From: Eutypa lata
Taxonomy: Eukaryota > Ascomycota > Sordariomycetes > Xylariales > Diatrypaceae
NCBI GenBank assembly: GCA_022661535.1
Contig: JAKULF010000016.1
Span: forward strand, 682,001 to 746,000
Reading direction: 5' to 3'
DNA length: 64,000 nt
The notes below the pieces were generated by a model. It saw nothing but the letters and a program-made list of their open reading frames with translations. It was not told the DNA's origin and searched no databases. This document shows positions 28,026-40,316 of this stretch, one piece after another (positions within the stretch are counted from its first letter, which is position 1; every line of letters begins with the position of its first letter). The position numbers and the translations under genes are program-made.

Positions 28026-29011
28026 ATTGTTGAGACACTAGCCATTTCCATACAAGATGAGTTGTGAGGATTTCAAGGCTGGACTATGATGTCATATAGA
28101 CGAAGTGAGTCGAATAATTTTTCTTTTCTTATGTGACTACATCTAGCCTGGGAAACTGGATACAAGGTAGCAGGATATATTATACCAGGTAATTGTGGGT
28201 AGGCCAGGCCAGGCGGGGTCTGTCCTGGGTCTCGTATAACGTTTTTAGAAGTTAAGCCGACCACTCTGCGGTGCTGAGTCATGCGTAAGCATTTACGAAG
28301 TATTTGACTTGATATCCGACCATAATAAACACTTTGGTGTCCTCTAATTACATGATAATTATCGCTGATATGATGTCCGTTATTCCCACCTGGCCTGACA
28401 ATTAAACATTCAATTTTCTGGCCAGGGATGAGCAAGGAGAGTCTACGACACTGGTTGAGTCGCATGCACTTATAGACATCTCCCCCGGGGAAGAACTCGC
28501 TTGGCTTTACCAGCAACCTAGTCCGGTCCCGCGCGTTGTTCTTTCTGAGCTGTTCAGATATTTTGGAAAATTAGGAGTCCAGTGGGCTCGATTTCTTGAG
28601 TAGAGCTAGCATACCCCTGGACTATTCGGTAGCACGCTAGAGCGAGAGAGAGATGGACCCCGTAGTTAGCGCTGTGGCGACAGAACTCCGCTGAACGTTA
28701 GCTGTATCGAGCGGCAGGTTTCGGTCGGTATTGGACTGGAGGCCCTGGGCCTGCGCCAGCTCCGCTATACGGATGCTGACTTTCCCTCGCCTTCACGAAC
28801 CCTATTCACGCACAATTACTCTTGGTGGTCTTGGACGGAATTGTTTGAATCCAGTCTTCACTCGAGTTGCTTGCACGCCCGGGTAAACAAGGGATAAGGA
28901 GCAAGTTGTGAATTTTAATGGAACCTGAAGGAAAGTATAAAAGGCTTTGAGTTAACTACTGTATTAGCTATGTATGGCACTCCTCCCGCCCGTGACGTTC
29001 CCGCTCATATG
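28026..29011. other. Intergenic between regulator and FAD oxidase
   Basis: A 147-codon minus-strand open frame at 28073-28516 shows no family features and looks like chance. Nothing else is recognised. The region holds the regulator's promoter and the oxidase's 3' flank. Confidence 0.45.
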
Positions 29012-30549
29012 TCACTTGCTTATTTGTGACAAGCTAGCGTGATGATGTCTCCCTCCGTCTAATTTGACATCCTCCTTTCTTTGTTTTCCCACGGGAGTTT
29101 CCTGCGCACTGGTGAGGGGAATATACGAAAAAGGTACAGCCAGGTTGAAAACATTGTTTGGGTCGTACTTCTGCTTGAGAGCCAGGACGAACGGGAAGTG
29201 GGCTCCAAATATCTGCTCCAGCGTGGTACGGCCTGGGGCGGTGTGATTGATGTACGTAGTTGGAAGGATATTCTCGGACTCTGTCCGCAAGAGATCACGT
29301 ATGAACTCGGCCTCCCACCTGCGGGACACCTCTACACCCTCCTCCGATCGTGGCGTAGCGAGAAGCTCCAACATGTAGTGAGGTTCGGTTGTCGCAAACA
29401 CAGAATTTTGAAGGCTTCTTTTAGACGGCTTGGGAGCGATATGGATTGCGAAACCGTTGCCGGCATATCTAGGCATACTCTGAACGTACTTCGCCATGAC
29501 AGCTATGCTTTCGTCGGTCAGCGAACGGAGATTGATGGTGTTGACAGATCCGCGACCATCCCGAGGGATAGATGAGTTGAAATCGCCCATGCCATCAAGG
29601 ATTGTTGTCTTCCGCACAGAATTGTGCGTGAGTTTACCCAGCTTGCAGACCCTTTCAAGCCACTCCAGGCCGGCACTTTCGTTTTCGTCACTCCACATGA
29701 AGTGCGAGAGCAGCTGCAACCCCTCCGGAGTACACAAGAACAGCGGGGCGACACACAGTTGGGCCGGCCACCGCGCAGAACGAAGGTCTTGAATACCTCG
29801 GCAGTAGCTCGTGACGGTAGCTGCAACGTCTTCGGCATCGTAAAGTATGAATCCGGTAAGAATCTACTTATTCTGAGTGTTTTCTGTACGAGAACAGGAC
29901 TGCGGGACAGACGAACCTTTGTAAGAGGGCGAACCGCAATTGTTATCTCAACAACGATGCCAAAGGAACCGCCGGCTCCTCGGATGCCTTTTAATAGCTC
30001 CTCATCGGCATCTAAAATCTCTCCTTTCCAATTGACTACCTTTGCACCGAGTATCTGCTCGAACCCGTACCCAAGGTTACCCGAGAACGGCCCATACCCC
30101 CCATACGCCGCCCACCCAAAGTACCCAATGAAATGAACCATACCCGAAGCCGTCATGACGCCCGCTTTGGATAGAGCATCTACCAAAGTCCCTGCGAGAA
30201 TGCCTCCGCCAATCCTAGCGGAGCTCTGACCATGGTCTACGTGGCAGTAATTGATATCGCGCAAGTCGATCGTAAGGGCTTCATGAACCTGTGATTTGCC
30301 AAAGAGATTATTTCCACCAGAACGAACCACAAAGGGAACGCTATGGGAGACGCAAAATAAAACTATCACCGAGACGTCCTCGGCGTTCTGTGGTCGCGCG
30401 ATGGCGATAGGCATGGCTGGGTTGTCCACCATAAACGTTGCGCGTAGTGCGGTATAGTCCGGGGAGTGAGGTAGGGCATGTGGAATCTTTGGGTATTGTT
30501 GGAACAGTGTTTCAACGGCATGTTGCCGTGATTGACAGAAAGCTGCCAT
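29012..30549 (-). CDS. FAD-linked oxidoreductase, PCMH/berberine-bridge-enzyme type
   Basis: Two exons (30549-29917 and 29863-29012) joined across a 53-nt intron give 494 aa, typical for the family. The N-terminal half carries the PCMH FAD-binding fold: ARPQNAEDV, PFVVRSGGNNLFG, LTIDLRDI, the GYGPFSGNLGYGFEQILGAKVV core and IRGAGGSFGIV. The C-terminal end has the BBE-type motif KQKYDPNNVFN. Family members oxidise alcohols or amines or form C-C bonds, using flavin and O2. The residue that normally carries the covalent histidyl flavin (RSGGH) is Asn80 here, so the flavin may be bound non-covalently. No Cys for a second bond is seen in the usual place. I saw no convincing signal peptide. Confidence 0.85.
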
Positions 30550-32007
30550 TTCATGTCTATGTTTGCCAAGGGTATTTCTAGGATTTGCAGTTCGGGCTTT
30601 GGAAGAGGTTGAGAGGGTTCGCCTGCGACATTCGTCTTATATGCATCTCAGGCTATATCGGCATATCCAGGAAGATGAAGAACCTGAGCCTAACGTTACA
30701 TACTCGGCGCGAGATCTCCCGGTCGGCAACCAGCTTCCGAAGTGATTCTCTAAGGCTGTCTCGGGAAGCCGTCTACTGGCCCGAAACATCTTGCCACCGT
30801 CCTACCCTTTCTCTGTCTAGCCACAAGGATCATGTCTTTGGTAGTACAATTAAGGTAATTTAGTATTTACGGTCACCTGGACACCCTCATTTTCTGTGCA
30901 TCCACATGTAGAGAAACATTCGGTGATGGTCAATCCCAGCTCTCCGAACAGCTTTCAGATGGCCCCAACCAGCCCGGTAAGGAGTCACCAACCTGCCTGG
31001 GAAGTAATCAGTATTCAGTAATTCATCATATACTACATCGACGATGCTACATCGAGGAGGTTTGAAGAACGAATGCGGGTGACATGACGTAGCTACACGA
31101 ACCCGGAGCTTGGCCACACTGTTAGTTTTCATAGACACGGCTGAAAGTATGCGCGTTCCCCAGACTACCTGTACAGAACTCAGTAACAAATTCCCAATTT
31201 TAGGGTCCAAATGTCAGATGCATCAAATCTAACAGTGCCACTCCATGTAAACTTTCAACAGGAATAATGTTAGTTTATGCAACTCAAGTACATTTAGTGC
31301 TTGAAGGTATAGGAATCATTATTATATTGCACAAGTAAAATATGCCTCCATTGTGCCAAATACCATTATGATATCCGCAGTCATGGTCAGGACGTCCTAA
31401 CAATGGGACGAACTCTTAGTGGAAGTATAATACAAATGTCCTAACTGCTTTGTGCTACAATTTATCGTTCTCATGACCTGACTCATCACCTTTATTTACA
31501 GTACTATCGATTCTGCTATTGAACATGTCCGGAACATGATCTTTGACTTCGTGTTTAATGCCTCTATAATTATAGAAATTAGTATGCCGATCATCCCATA
31601 AAAAGCACAGAATAAAGAATTGTCTCCCAGCATACTCACTATGAATGACTTCTGAGTTACGAAGTATGCCGTTGCGATCGGATATTCCGGACTGGATATC
31701 GGGAAATGGGTCTATCCCTTGTGTCCGTCCAACTGACCGGGATATGGCATCGGTCGCAACGGATTATTTAGGGGGCTGGCCAAAGCAAGCACTATACTAT
31801 TTTTGGCCCAATCAAATCTCCCATGGAAGCTGTCACTTACTATTTTAATACTCTTCAGGGCTTAGGGAGCTGTTATGACCCATCTTTAGTCACCGTTAGT
31901 CAGCTAGGTAATTGACCCCAATATCGACGATTTAGATGCTCTACATGAATGGACAGGTGCCGTAACTGACAAGTCTTCAGCATAACTAACTGCCTTATCT
32001 TAACTCT
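30550..32007. other. Divergent promoter region between FAD oxidase and SDR1
   Basis: 1.46 kb. It carries a CGG-N5-CCG site at 31679-31689 and a near match (CGGCATATCCA) around 30658 close to the oxidase start. A minus-strand open frame at 30887-31210 (107 codons) has no family features and is not called. Confidence 0.5.
31679..31689. promoter_or_regulatory. CGG-N5-CCG candidate operator (SDR1 promoter)
   Basis: CGGATATTCCG, embedded in TCGGATATTCCGG, lies about 320 bp upstream of the SDR1 start. An inverted CGG pair with a 5-bp spacer is a typical Zn2Cys6 dimer site. Confidence 0.5.
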
Positions 32008-32808
32008 ATGATCGGTATCCGAGCCACTATGTCGGGGGAGACGTCAACATGCCAAAGCCTTAAAGGGAAAGTCGCCGTCGTATCTGGCAGTACCAGTGGC
32101 ATCGGGCTAGCCATCGCATCGGAGCTCAGTTCACGAGGAGCCAAAATCGTCTTAAATTATCCTTTCACCTCCCTAGCATCCGAAGCTGAAGCCGCGGCTG
32201 GTACTCTCTTCACGCCATGCATCACAGTTGAAGCTGACCTCAGTACTGTGGAGGGCCCAGAGAAGCTAGTTCAAGAAGCTATCGGGAAATTCGATCGAAT
32301 AGACATCCTTATCAACAACGCCGGAAATGCCGTCAACTTACCATTCGAGGAGCAAACGCTTGAGCATTGGGACGCCTTGGTCAACCTCAACGGCCGCGGA
32401 ACTTTTCTCCTTACTCAACAAGCCTTGAAGCATTTGACGCGGGGCTCCGGCCGCATCGTCAACATCTGCTCTATCAGTTCACGCGACGGACCTCCGTTAC
32501 AAACCATCTATGCCGGGACTAAGGGCATGATAGATTCTTTCACTAAAGTCTGGGCCAAGGAGCTCCCACCGAAATACGGTTGTACGGTACATGCGGTATC
32601 TCCGGGCCCTGTGGCGACCCGGGGATTTGCAGCTGCTGGAGATGAAGCTATGAAGGTCTTAGGACCAACGATAGAGACCACGCCGGTTGAGAAGAGACTT
32701 GGAGCCCCGGAGGAGATTGCCTTTGCTGTAGCTTTTCTATGTGAGGAGAAAGCTAGATGGGTAAATGGGGAACATCTTTTTGTGAACGGAGGACTATACA
32801 TTGATTGA
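32008..32808 (+). CDS. Short-chain dehydrogenase/reductase (SDR1)
   Basis: A single exon of 266 aa with all classical SDR marks: SGSTSGIG (nucleotide-binding TGxxxGxG variant) near residue 27, the NNAG motif near 103, a Ser in the ICSISSR strand, YxxxK as Tyr168/Lys172 (IYAGTKG), and the PGPVAT loop. NADPH preference cannot be set from motifs alone. It would reduce a ketone or aldehyde or oxidise an alcohol of the pathway compound. The Met at residue 8 (32029) is an equally good start. SDR2, 13 kb away, shares VEGP, NLNGRGT, SSRD/TSRD, IYAGxKGM and PGPVAT, so the two are likely paralogues. A CGG-N5-CCG site lies in its promoter. Confidence 0.9.
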   Translation: MIGIRATMSGETSTCQSLKGKVAVVSGSTSGIGLAIASELSSRGAKIVLNYPFTSLASEAEAAAGTLFTPCITVEADLSTVEGPEKLVQEAIGKFDRIDILINNAGNAVNLPFEEQTLEHWDALVNLNGRGTFLLTQQALKHLTRGSGRIVNICSISSRDGPPLQTIYAGTKGMIDSFTKVWAKELPPKYGCTVHAVSPGPVATRGFAAAGDEAMKVLGPTIETTPVEKRLGAPEEIAFAVAFLCEEKARWVNGEHLFVNGGLYID

Positions 32809-33383
32809 ATGGACACAATAGATAGCAAAACAAGCTCTTGAGAGACTATGAAACGAGACAATAGCATTGTTTATGGTTACAACTGGGTATCTTAATTATT
32901 AATTCATGGTGTAAAGAGATGCTGTATTTTCCAAGTGACATAATCTGGTCCGGGACCAGCCTGGACTATCCTCGTACTAATGGTCCATAGCACTTGCCAT
33001 CATTATCTAAGATATTTTTGAATTTCAGCTTAATCCATGACGCTGGAACCCTCCACTTCTTGGGTGTTCTTTTATAAAGTTACTCAGTACTAACCGGATC
33101 ATTCGGACTAGAAGTACGGACATGTGACATTCCGGCTATCCCGGATGACTTGCAAGGTGTTCAGGATCTAACGATGCTCATACGAGACGTCTGTATTGGT
33201 AATGACTGAAAATACATATATACATGAGCTACCGACTTTAATGAACTAATTCGAACTACCTTCAGTTCTACGCTTGAAATAGAACATAGTTAGTCAAGAG
33301 CGACTCCTCCAACTGTTAACAGAAATGACCGTAAATATGTACGCGAAACACGAGTCAAGAACTTCGGTCTCCGTGATTAGACC
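32809..33383. other. Convergent 3' flank between SDR1 and MFS transporter
   Basis: 575 bp, AT-leaning, with no coding signal. Confidence 0.5.
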
Positions 33384-35300
33384 CTACTCGCCGACTTCTC
33401 GATCGGGGTGCCAGTGAAGGAAACGTTTGACAAAACCCCATTTCCAAGTCCCTTGCCGAAGCTTGTCCCCAGCAAACCAAAATACGATCGTTGACAGAAA
33501 CACGGTTGCCGATACCCCCGCCAAGATAGCAAAAACTACCATGTAACCGGATTTCTGCACCCAGTTATTGACGTAAAAACTAAGGAGGAACCCGAAAATA
33601 GCTATCAGATTAGTTAGTAACACGGACGGCTTCTGTCCTGGTTTGATAAACTAATGAATACGAAAAAGGTGCAAGTTAAACAAACCTTTAAAGACGGATT
33701 GAGTTACTATGACCTCGCCGGCAATGGGTCGGTAAGAATCCAGGATGTACAACAACGCTACATTGTTGGCCTGAACCGTGGTAAAGTTCACTACCCGCGA
33801 GGTTAGTAAACACCACCCATAGATTTCAAATGATGTATGGGATTTAACAAACCCAGGCCTATGCCAATGGTTGGTACGATCCAATGTAACTGATTCGCAA
33901 AACCAATACCATAGAGAATACACGCCAAGGGACCAGTGACGAGGCTAATGGCGATCGCTGGAAGGCGCATCTCAGGAGTTCGTATGCCGCCATTTCGGAC
34001 AGTTAACTTGTCTGCTACCAAGTCGGTGAAGTGGCCACCAAGAAATATCGCTATCAGAGACCCGATAATAGTTGATATGAAAGTTAATCCTGATTGCCAA
34101 GTATCAAATCCATAGATGGTAGAAAAGGCGGTGGAGAAGTTGGCCGATATCACTACAATCATGCCGGTTGTTACCGAGCTGACCAGGGTGGCCCAGAGAA
34201 CAGCGGGCAAGACGATAGCGAATAGAGGCCGGAAGGCCATGTCGACGATTTTCTCACTGGTATATGTTCCAGTATATAACTTCAGATCATCCAATGTTCT
34301 CTTCTTCCTCGAAATTGGCTGAGCAGTAGAGTATTGAGATTCTTCAGCATATCCAATTGAGACCTTGTCGGATTTGTCGGACTCAGAGCTGACTTTCGGT
34401 GCTTCGCCCTCGATGGCGGATTGTCGTTGGTATTGTGTTTCAGGAAGGGCAAAAAACACCAAAATCGTGGTGGTTCCGATGAAAGCCGCGAAGACCCAGA
34501 ATATCATGCGCCAGCTATGGCTTCGGGTGATGAGACCAGCAAACACGACAACAATACCGACGCCAGCTGACATGGCGCAAGTGTAGATACTGCGGGGAAT
34601 TTGTTAGCTACATTACGCATAGTCTTTACTAGATATTGTGTAGGCGTATGAAAGGGGCTGCACTTACACCATTGCACGCCCACGTTGATGAAGGAAGAAA
34701 ATATCAGTAATGGTCAACGGTGCGATAATTTCCGCTGCAGCGCAACCGAGTCCGAGGAGAAGCCTCGCAGCGAGAGCACTAGGAAAAGACGATGCGAGCG
34801 CACTCCAGATGCAACAAGCAGTCATCAGTGTGTAAGCGGTGACATAAACCGGTCGTCTCCCATATTTGACAGCTACTGGCACCCAGACGATGTTCCCGAG
34901 ACCAATCATGAGAGAGCAACCAGTCTGGAGGAACGAGGTCTTGGAGATTTTGCCAGCGACATCGTCAAAGAATTCAAGTGTGATGAGCTCGAGAGCCACC
35001 GACGGACCAACAACAATGGCATGAGCAAAAAATATTCCGGAGCAAACGAGCACAAAAATAAAGTACTTGCGAGCAGGTGACCTAAGTTATCTATAAGTTA
35101 TCTGGATTCCCAGCAATGAGCTGGGTTATGGAGGCTGTGAATTTGCCTTACCAGTTGAGTGGGTCGTTTGGATCATTCGATGGTGTTGGTACAAGAATGA
35201 TCTCGTTCGTCTCATGATGTCGAAGCTGGATTGTGCCTAGAGTGTGAGTCGTCGGCTTGTTGACGACCGAGTCTCCTCCACCATGGGCTGGTGATGACAT
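33384..35300 (-). CDS. MFS transporter (DHA-type)
   Basis: Five exons join in frame (35300-35152, 35081-34668, 34589-33853, 33790-33686 and 33637-33384), giving 552 aa. An N-terminal cytosolic stretch ends in DPNDPLNWS, the usual entry to helix 1 in fungal DHA-type carriers. The loop after helix 2 has motif A (KYGRRPVYV). There is a long charged central loop (about EGEAPKVSSESDKSDK to RKKRTLDDLKLYTG), then a second helix bundle with SYRPIAGEVIVTQSVFK. About twelve membrane spans are expected. It likely exports or imports the cluster's compound at the plasma membrane. The divergent region to the monooxygenase gene carries a CGG-N5-CCG site 285 bp upstream of its start. Introns are 70, 78, 62 and 48 nt. 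The last acceptor (33638) is the least certain. Confidence 0.85.
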
Positions 35301-35584
35301 GATAACTATTGTTCGATAAAGTCGGTCGAAACCAGATGATAAAATCACAGCTAAATAAAAGATTACAGAGACTTGTCACAAAGCATTTGATGGAACTTGT
35401 GCGATTGATAAATTCTTTTCTGAATTTCTCCCTTGCCTTTACTACAAACGCTTTGATCTGTTTACCGCACAGTCCACCACTTTCCACACTCACATATCGT
35501 TAGCAACACGGCACAACACGGCATTGAGTGCAGTGCGTCCATAGTAGAAGAATAACAGCTTTCGTCATCAACTACCGAAGGACT

Positions 35585-35595
35585 CGGAATTTCCG
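35585..35595. promoter_or_regulatory. CGG-N5-CCG candidate operator (MFS promoter)
   Basis: CGGAATTTCCG, extended to TCGGAATTTCCGA, a near-perfect palindrome. Confidence 0.55.
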
Positions 35596-36580
35596 AATAG
35601 TAAATGTGGAGAAATCCGGGGTCTGTCTGGGGTAAGGCTAAAACAGGTTTAGACAAGGTTTAGTATATGGAAATCTGCAAAGCTAACCTGCGTCACTATA
35701 CGCGAATGCGGGATCTTACTTTAGATTGAAACGTTTTACTTTATATGGAAACATACCCCGTGTATGTTGTGTACTCTTAGAGCCTCCGCTCATGACGTGG
35801 ATCGAGGGAACGGAACGAGTTGACTGATCCGCTACCGATGTGACTCTGAGATACCTGGTCTGACCTGGCTAGTATGTTCTAATTGTATATCCTCGGTTAG
35901 TAAGATTAATAACTTGTCCTCAGACTGGTACCCCATAACAGTAATCATATGCCACCTCATTGGTCTATTGGCCAAAGTGGAAGGTATTGTAAGCCAAGTG
36001 AGTAACTATGTATCAATAGTTCCTAACTAGAACCACATTATTCAATCAAACCTAAGGGCCACTTCAGGGGAAGGATATTCTGAAAAGAGTATGGTGTTAT
36101 TAAAAGAGCATTGCTACTGCCATCAACCTCTTTGCGATATTGCAGTGGCACGTTTGGGAAAGTTATGTACTTGATATTTCACGGCATAATTCATCAATTT
36201 AATGGTCTCAATTTCGCCTGGTGCCTGACTGTATTGTCAACCCCTAGGCCCATTTATTCACCAGACATAATAAGTAGTTATAGCAGTTCATAACTCTACA
36301 ATAAGTATTGTCACCCAGCCTCTTGGGTATCACAAGAACCCTGTGTTGTCGAACTACTTTAGCAGTTGTTGATACCGAGAATCAACCTGTCGAGAAAGCC
36401 TATTCAGCATGGGGACTCGATTTTTGGCATCAGGATTTCACAGCGGTGTAGCAGACTAAGCTAAGAAATCCAGAGTTTGAACGTATATCTGACTTGAGGT
36501 GAAGACGAAGAACTGATGATAATATGTAGCTGTCGTGTCTAAGCATACCAGCGAAGAGAAGCTGTTCAAGTGGGATCTTT

Positions 36581-36591
36581 CGGCTTTTCCG
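36581..36591. promoter_or_regulatory. CGG-N5-CCG candidate operator (monooxygenase promoter)
   Basis: CGGCTTTTCCG, extended to TCGGCTTTTCCGA, about 305 bp upstream of the start at 36896. Confidence 0.55.
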
Positions 36592-36895
36592 AGGTCAATA
36601 TTGTTTCAACCCCACCGAGTTTGAATTCCTTCCCCACATTGGCATATGTCTTTGGTGCGCACTAATCTTTTGAAAATATTTGGTTTTTGCGGGGTATAAG
36701 GTCAGTTGACATGGTTATTGAATCCGATGTAAATTGTTTACATTTGCCCTTACCGCATCGCAGCATCTGTTTTGACTTGGCTGAGTTTCAAATCCTCTTA
36801 TTGTCATATCCTAAAGTTGATATCCACAAGAGTGGGAAGTGGAGATGTAAGGCAATAATGATTAATATCTTGGTGCACCAGCTCACGATACTCAG

Positions 36896-38470
36896 ATGAA
36901 TTTCTCCGATGTTCAGCTAGACATTATAGTCGTGGGTGCCGGGTTGAGTGGGCTTGCCGCATCTATAGGCGCCAGTCTATCCGGACACAAAGTCACGGTC
37001 ATCGAAACGGCCCAGGAGCTTAAAGAGGTTCGTGGATCTTTTTGTTGATAGCATAGGCGAAAAGATGCTTGTTAATTGCTGACATCTTTGTTATGGCGAT
37101 CGTGATGCATAGGTTGGTGCAGGGCTGCAGGTTACTCCCAATTCTACTAAGATACTTCGGCGATGGGGCCTGCCTGCTTGGCTATGGGAACAAGCTGCCG
37201 AACCGACTTGCGTCACGGTCCATCGCTACACCGGTAACATCCTCGCTGAAGAGAAGGATTTCGACAAGAAAATTCGGGCTAAGTACAATTCGCCATTTGT
37301 TGATTTGCATCGTGTCGACGTACAGCTTGCCTTGCATGAACGAGCCAAACAGCTTGGCGTGCAGTTCAAGTTTGGGGAGAGGGTCGAGTCTATTGACCTT
37401 GAGAGAACCGAAGTTACGACGCAATCCGGCTTCAAGGCTCGCGCAGACCTCATTGTGGCGGCTGATGGTTTATGGTCGCAATGTCGCGCTATCTTCACGG
37501 GGAGCAATGACCCACCTCGTCCTACGGGCGACCTAGCCTACCGTCTCGTGCTGAACCTTGATCAAGTGCCGGATCATAAGCTGCGGGATTGGATCAGCAA
37601 ACCAACGGTACATTTTTGGATCGGACCTGGCGCCCATGCTGTGGGCTACTCGCTGCGAGCTGGCCGTCAATACAACATCGTGTTGTTGGTGCCCGATGAC
37701 CTTCCCGAAGGTGTTAGTAGACAACCTGGGTCCATCACGGAGATGAAAGCCCTATTCAAGGACTGGGATCCGACGCTTAGTTTGTTCCTCGACTTGGTCG
37801 ACGGGGTAGAAAAGTGGAAGTTAATGCACCGTAAGTTTGCTTGTCCGTATGGGATATGGTTGAACACTGACAACCTTGAAAATCAGGGGAAGAACTTAAT
37901 TCATGGATCAACAACAAGAACAACCTTGTCTTTGTGTGCGTTCTCTTATTAAAAAAAATGGCGTGTCGTCTTTCTTTATTGGATGAAGACTTAATACTGA
38001 CACCGTTTGTTGTTGGATGAAGCGGAGATGCATGCCACCCTATGCTGCCGTACCTGGCCCAAGGCGCAAACTCAGCTATAGAGGATGGGGCTGTCTTGGG
38101 TCTTCTTCTAGGTCACTTGAAATCCAATGATCAACTTTCTAAAGCTCTCAAAATGTACGAGAAGTTGCGAAAAGCTAGAGGAGATGCGATCGTTAGAGAA
38201 ACCTTCAAGCAGGTATGCATATGATGCTTTGATTCTCCGACATGATTCTTTGACTATTTACTAATAGATTTCACCAAGCGAGAGTCCTTTCATATGCCGG
38301 ATGGTCCGGAGCAGGAAATACGGGATGAGATCTTCTTATCGCAGTTAGGAAAGGAGTTGGAGGGGCCATTCCCGAGTAGATGGACTTGTCCGGAGGTCCA
38401 ACCGTGGCTTTATGGATATGATGCTTTTAAGGAAGTAGAGGATGCCGTGCGTAATGACCCGTTTAATTAA
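36896..38470 (+). CDS. FAD-dependent monooxygenase, salicylate-hydroxylase type
   Basis: A class A flavoprotein monooxygenase expected to hydroxylate a phenolic ring, often with loss of CO2. Five exons (36896-37027, 37113-37830, 37887-37935, 38023-38212 and 38279-38470) join in frame to 426 aa, the usual family size. Seen are the dinucleotide-binding VVGAGLSGLAA (residues 12-22), EVGAGLQVTPNSTKIL, the VAADGLWS (DG) motif, GDACHPMLPYLAQGANSAIEDG (GD motif, FAD ribityl contact) and a C-terminal FPSRWTCPEVQPWLYGYDA tail typical of fungal salicylate hydroxylases. The first intron has a GTTCGT donor. It converges with the hydrolase gene, 208 bp apart. The natural substrate may be any ortho-hydroxybenzoate-like compound. 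Confidence 0.9.
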
Positions 38471-38678
38471 GAATCCAGTCTATACAATACAGGAAGTGGG
38501 CTATGATTGCTCATGAGAGTGACATTAAAGGAAAATGAATATGTTATTGAGCTTTCACTTTTCCATTTTTACACATATCGATGAAGTATGTACATGTATA
38601 TAAGTCTCCAGTTTGGCTTTAATATATCCTGCCATGAAGTAGTATTCACTAAACTTCAAATTACCAGCATTGTGTTCA

Positions 38679-39791
38679 TCATAGAAGGCTCTCAAGAAAG
38701 TCAAATCCCTCGCTCTGCAGATTCCACGTCCTTGAGCCCTTCTGCATTTTTGCTGCAAATGTATGGCCCTCGTCAGGGATTTCTCTCATGCCACATTTGA
38801 CCCCTTGCTGAGAAAGCTTCAAGTACAAAGATTTACTTAAGTATATTGGTACCATGAAATCATCATCACCGTGTACAATGAATGTGGGGGGGAATTCTTT
38901 CGTTATGTTCTCAGCTGGATCAACTTGGGCCCAATCTCTTGAAGGGAAAACGGCACCCAAAACATCTCCGTTAGCAATCTGCGTGAGCGCGTAAGCTTGA
39001 CGCGGATCCGCAAAGTCTGGACCGTCAGACTGGCCTTCTAATGAGACCCCACCGGTGATTGGCACAGGGTCTTGATCGAACACTCGGTTGAGAAAATCAT
39101 CAGAAAGCCACGAAGGCAGTCTAGAGATCAATACTGGGATCTTGCGTGTCCAGAAAGGGTCTGAGAAGTTACAGGGCCCGTACATATCAAAGATTCCAGC
39201 CACTGGTCGGGGTACACCAAAACCCTGAATGAAAACAGCGAAGTTAGTGAAAATTAAGACAGTTGTGAATAAATACTCGATGTCTTATATGTAGGAGAGC
39301 GATACTTACTAAGCTCAAAGCTAGGGTTCCACCTGATGATGTACCAAACGCGAAGACGTGATCTAAATCCACTTTGTGCGGCTTTTTGATGCAGGTTGCG
39401 ATAAGCTCCTGCAATTTACCTTGGTAAATCCAAGCGAGCAAATCACGGCAATCTTGCATCGGCCCTTCAAGTAAGTTGACCTGAGGGCATAAACGATGAT
39501 TCGGAGCAAGGACGATCCACTTTCGGCTCAGACAGTCGTCAATTTGATCTTGATTAACCATTTTAGAATTTCCGAGCATGAAGGCTCCGCCGTGAATATT
39601 AATAACTAGAGACAGGAGGTCAGGAGATCACCGCGAATGGTATTAAAGTGATGTTCTCATGGAGCTATCTACGTACGGACAGGATGACTGATTATCTCAT
39701 CGCAGTTGATCTCAGGGAGATAGACGTCGACATCGACCTCACTTTCATTAATTATTTTGTAAACACCGCGGTATGGACCTTTGTCTGCCAT
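38679..39791 (-). CDS. Alpha/beta hydrolase (HSL/esterase type)
   Basis: Three exons (39791-39677, 39605-39310 and 39224-38679) join in frame to 318 aa. The oxyanion motif HGGAF (His43) is followed by the nucleophile elbow GTSSGG (Ser128), an acid in HGDDDFMVP and the catalytic His in PDEGHTF. No signal peptide is present; the Met at 39791 starts MADKGPYRGVYK and fits family N-termini. The product probably acts in the cytosol on an ester or depside or a C-C diketone bond. Its gene is divergent from the bicupin gene over a 525-bp promoter with two CGG-N5-CCG sites, so the two enzymes are probably expressed together: cupin ring opening of a flavonol-like compound yields a depside ester that such a hydrolase could cut. 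That pathway link is inference. Confidence 0.83.
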
Positions 39792-40316
39792 TTGAGCCAC
39801 GCAATTCTTTCGTCTGTACGTAAATTTGAATGATAAAAAGCACTAGTGTAGCAACTATCTTGATCGAAACGTTTAACCAAAAGAGAATGGCATAGTATTC
39901 GATATTGAGGTCCGATTTGAAATCAATACAATATTTGGCACCATCTCCATATCAAACTCAATATCTGGCCATGACGTTTCATTACCCCTCGTAGACGGGT
40001 GTTCGAGACGGGTGTTCCGGACCGGACCGGACGGGATTTCCGAACACTAGCCGGCATCTAACCAGCCTTTCCGAATATCCGCATTGCCACGGGTCCGCGA
40101 CGAAACCGTCGCTTTCCATCAATGACCTTCCAGAAATTTTTCGTGGCCTAAGATAGAAACTTAGTTCGGTACGAAGCCATCGTCAATAAGAAATTCGGCA
40201 TATTGACTCTCCACTTACTTATTAAAGGTCTAGCCTAACATCAGTCTAGCTTACCATTCTACACAGCTACATTCTCACCTATCTTCGACAGTACCATCCG
40301 AGTCTTATAATCAATC
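39792..40316. promoter_or_regulatory. Bidirectional promoter, hydrolase and bicupin
   Basis: 525 bp between divergent starts. It contains a dense CGG/CCG patch at 39995-40056, with one degenerate repeat unit (CGGGTGTTCGA at 39996) just before two full CGG-N5-CCG sites. Confidence 0.6.
40009..40042. promoter_or_regulatory. Two CGG-N5-CCG candidate operators
   Basis: CGGGTGTTCCG (40009-40019) and CGGGATTTCCG (40032-40042), 23 bp apart, separated by an ACCGG tandem. They are about 220-300 bp from either start codon. Confidence 0.6.

Larger units (their letters stand above)
35301..36895. other. Divergent promoter region, MFS and salicylate-hydroxylase-type gene
   Basis: 1.6 kb without a supported gene. 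Two CGG-N5-CCG sites lie about 300 bp from each start codon (35585-35595 and 36581-36591). Confidence 0.55.

Noticed and set aside
28073..28516. 147-codon minus-strand open frame
   Set aside because: Composition and sequence show no domain, no good start context and no spliced extension. It is likely chance.
30887..31210. 107-codon minus-strand open frame in the SDR1/FAD-oxidase interval
   Set aside because: It has no family resemblance and lies in a divergent promoter region.
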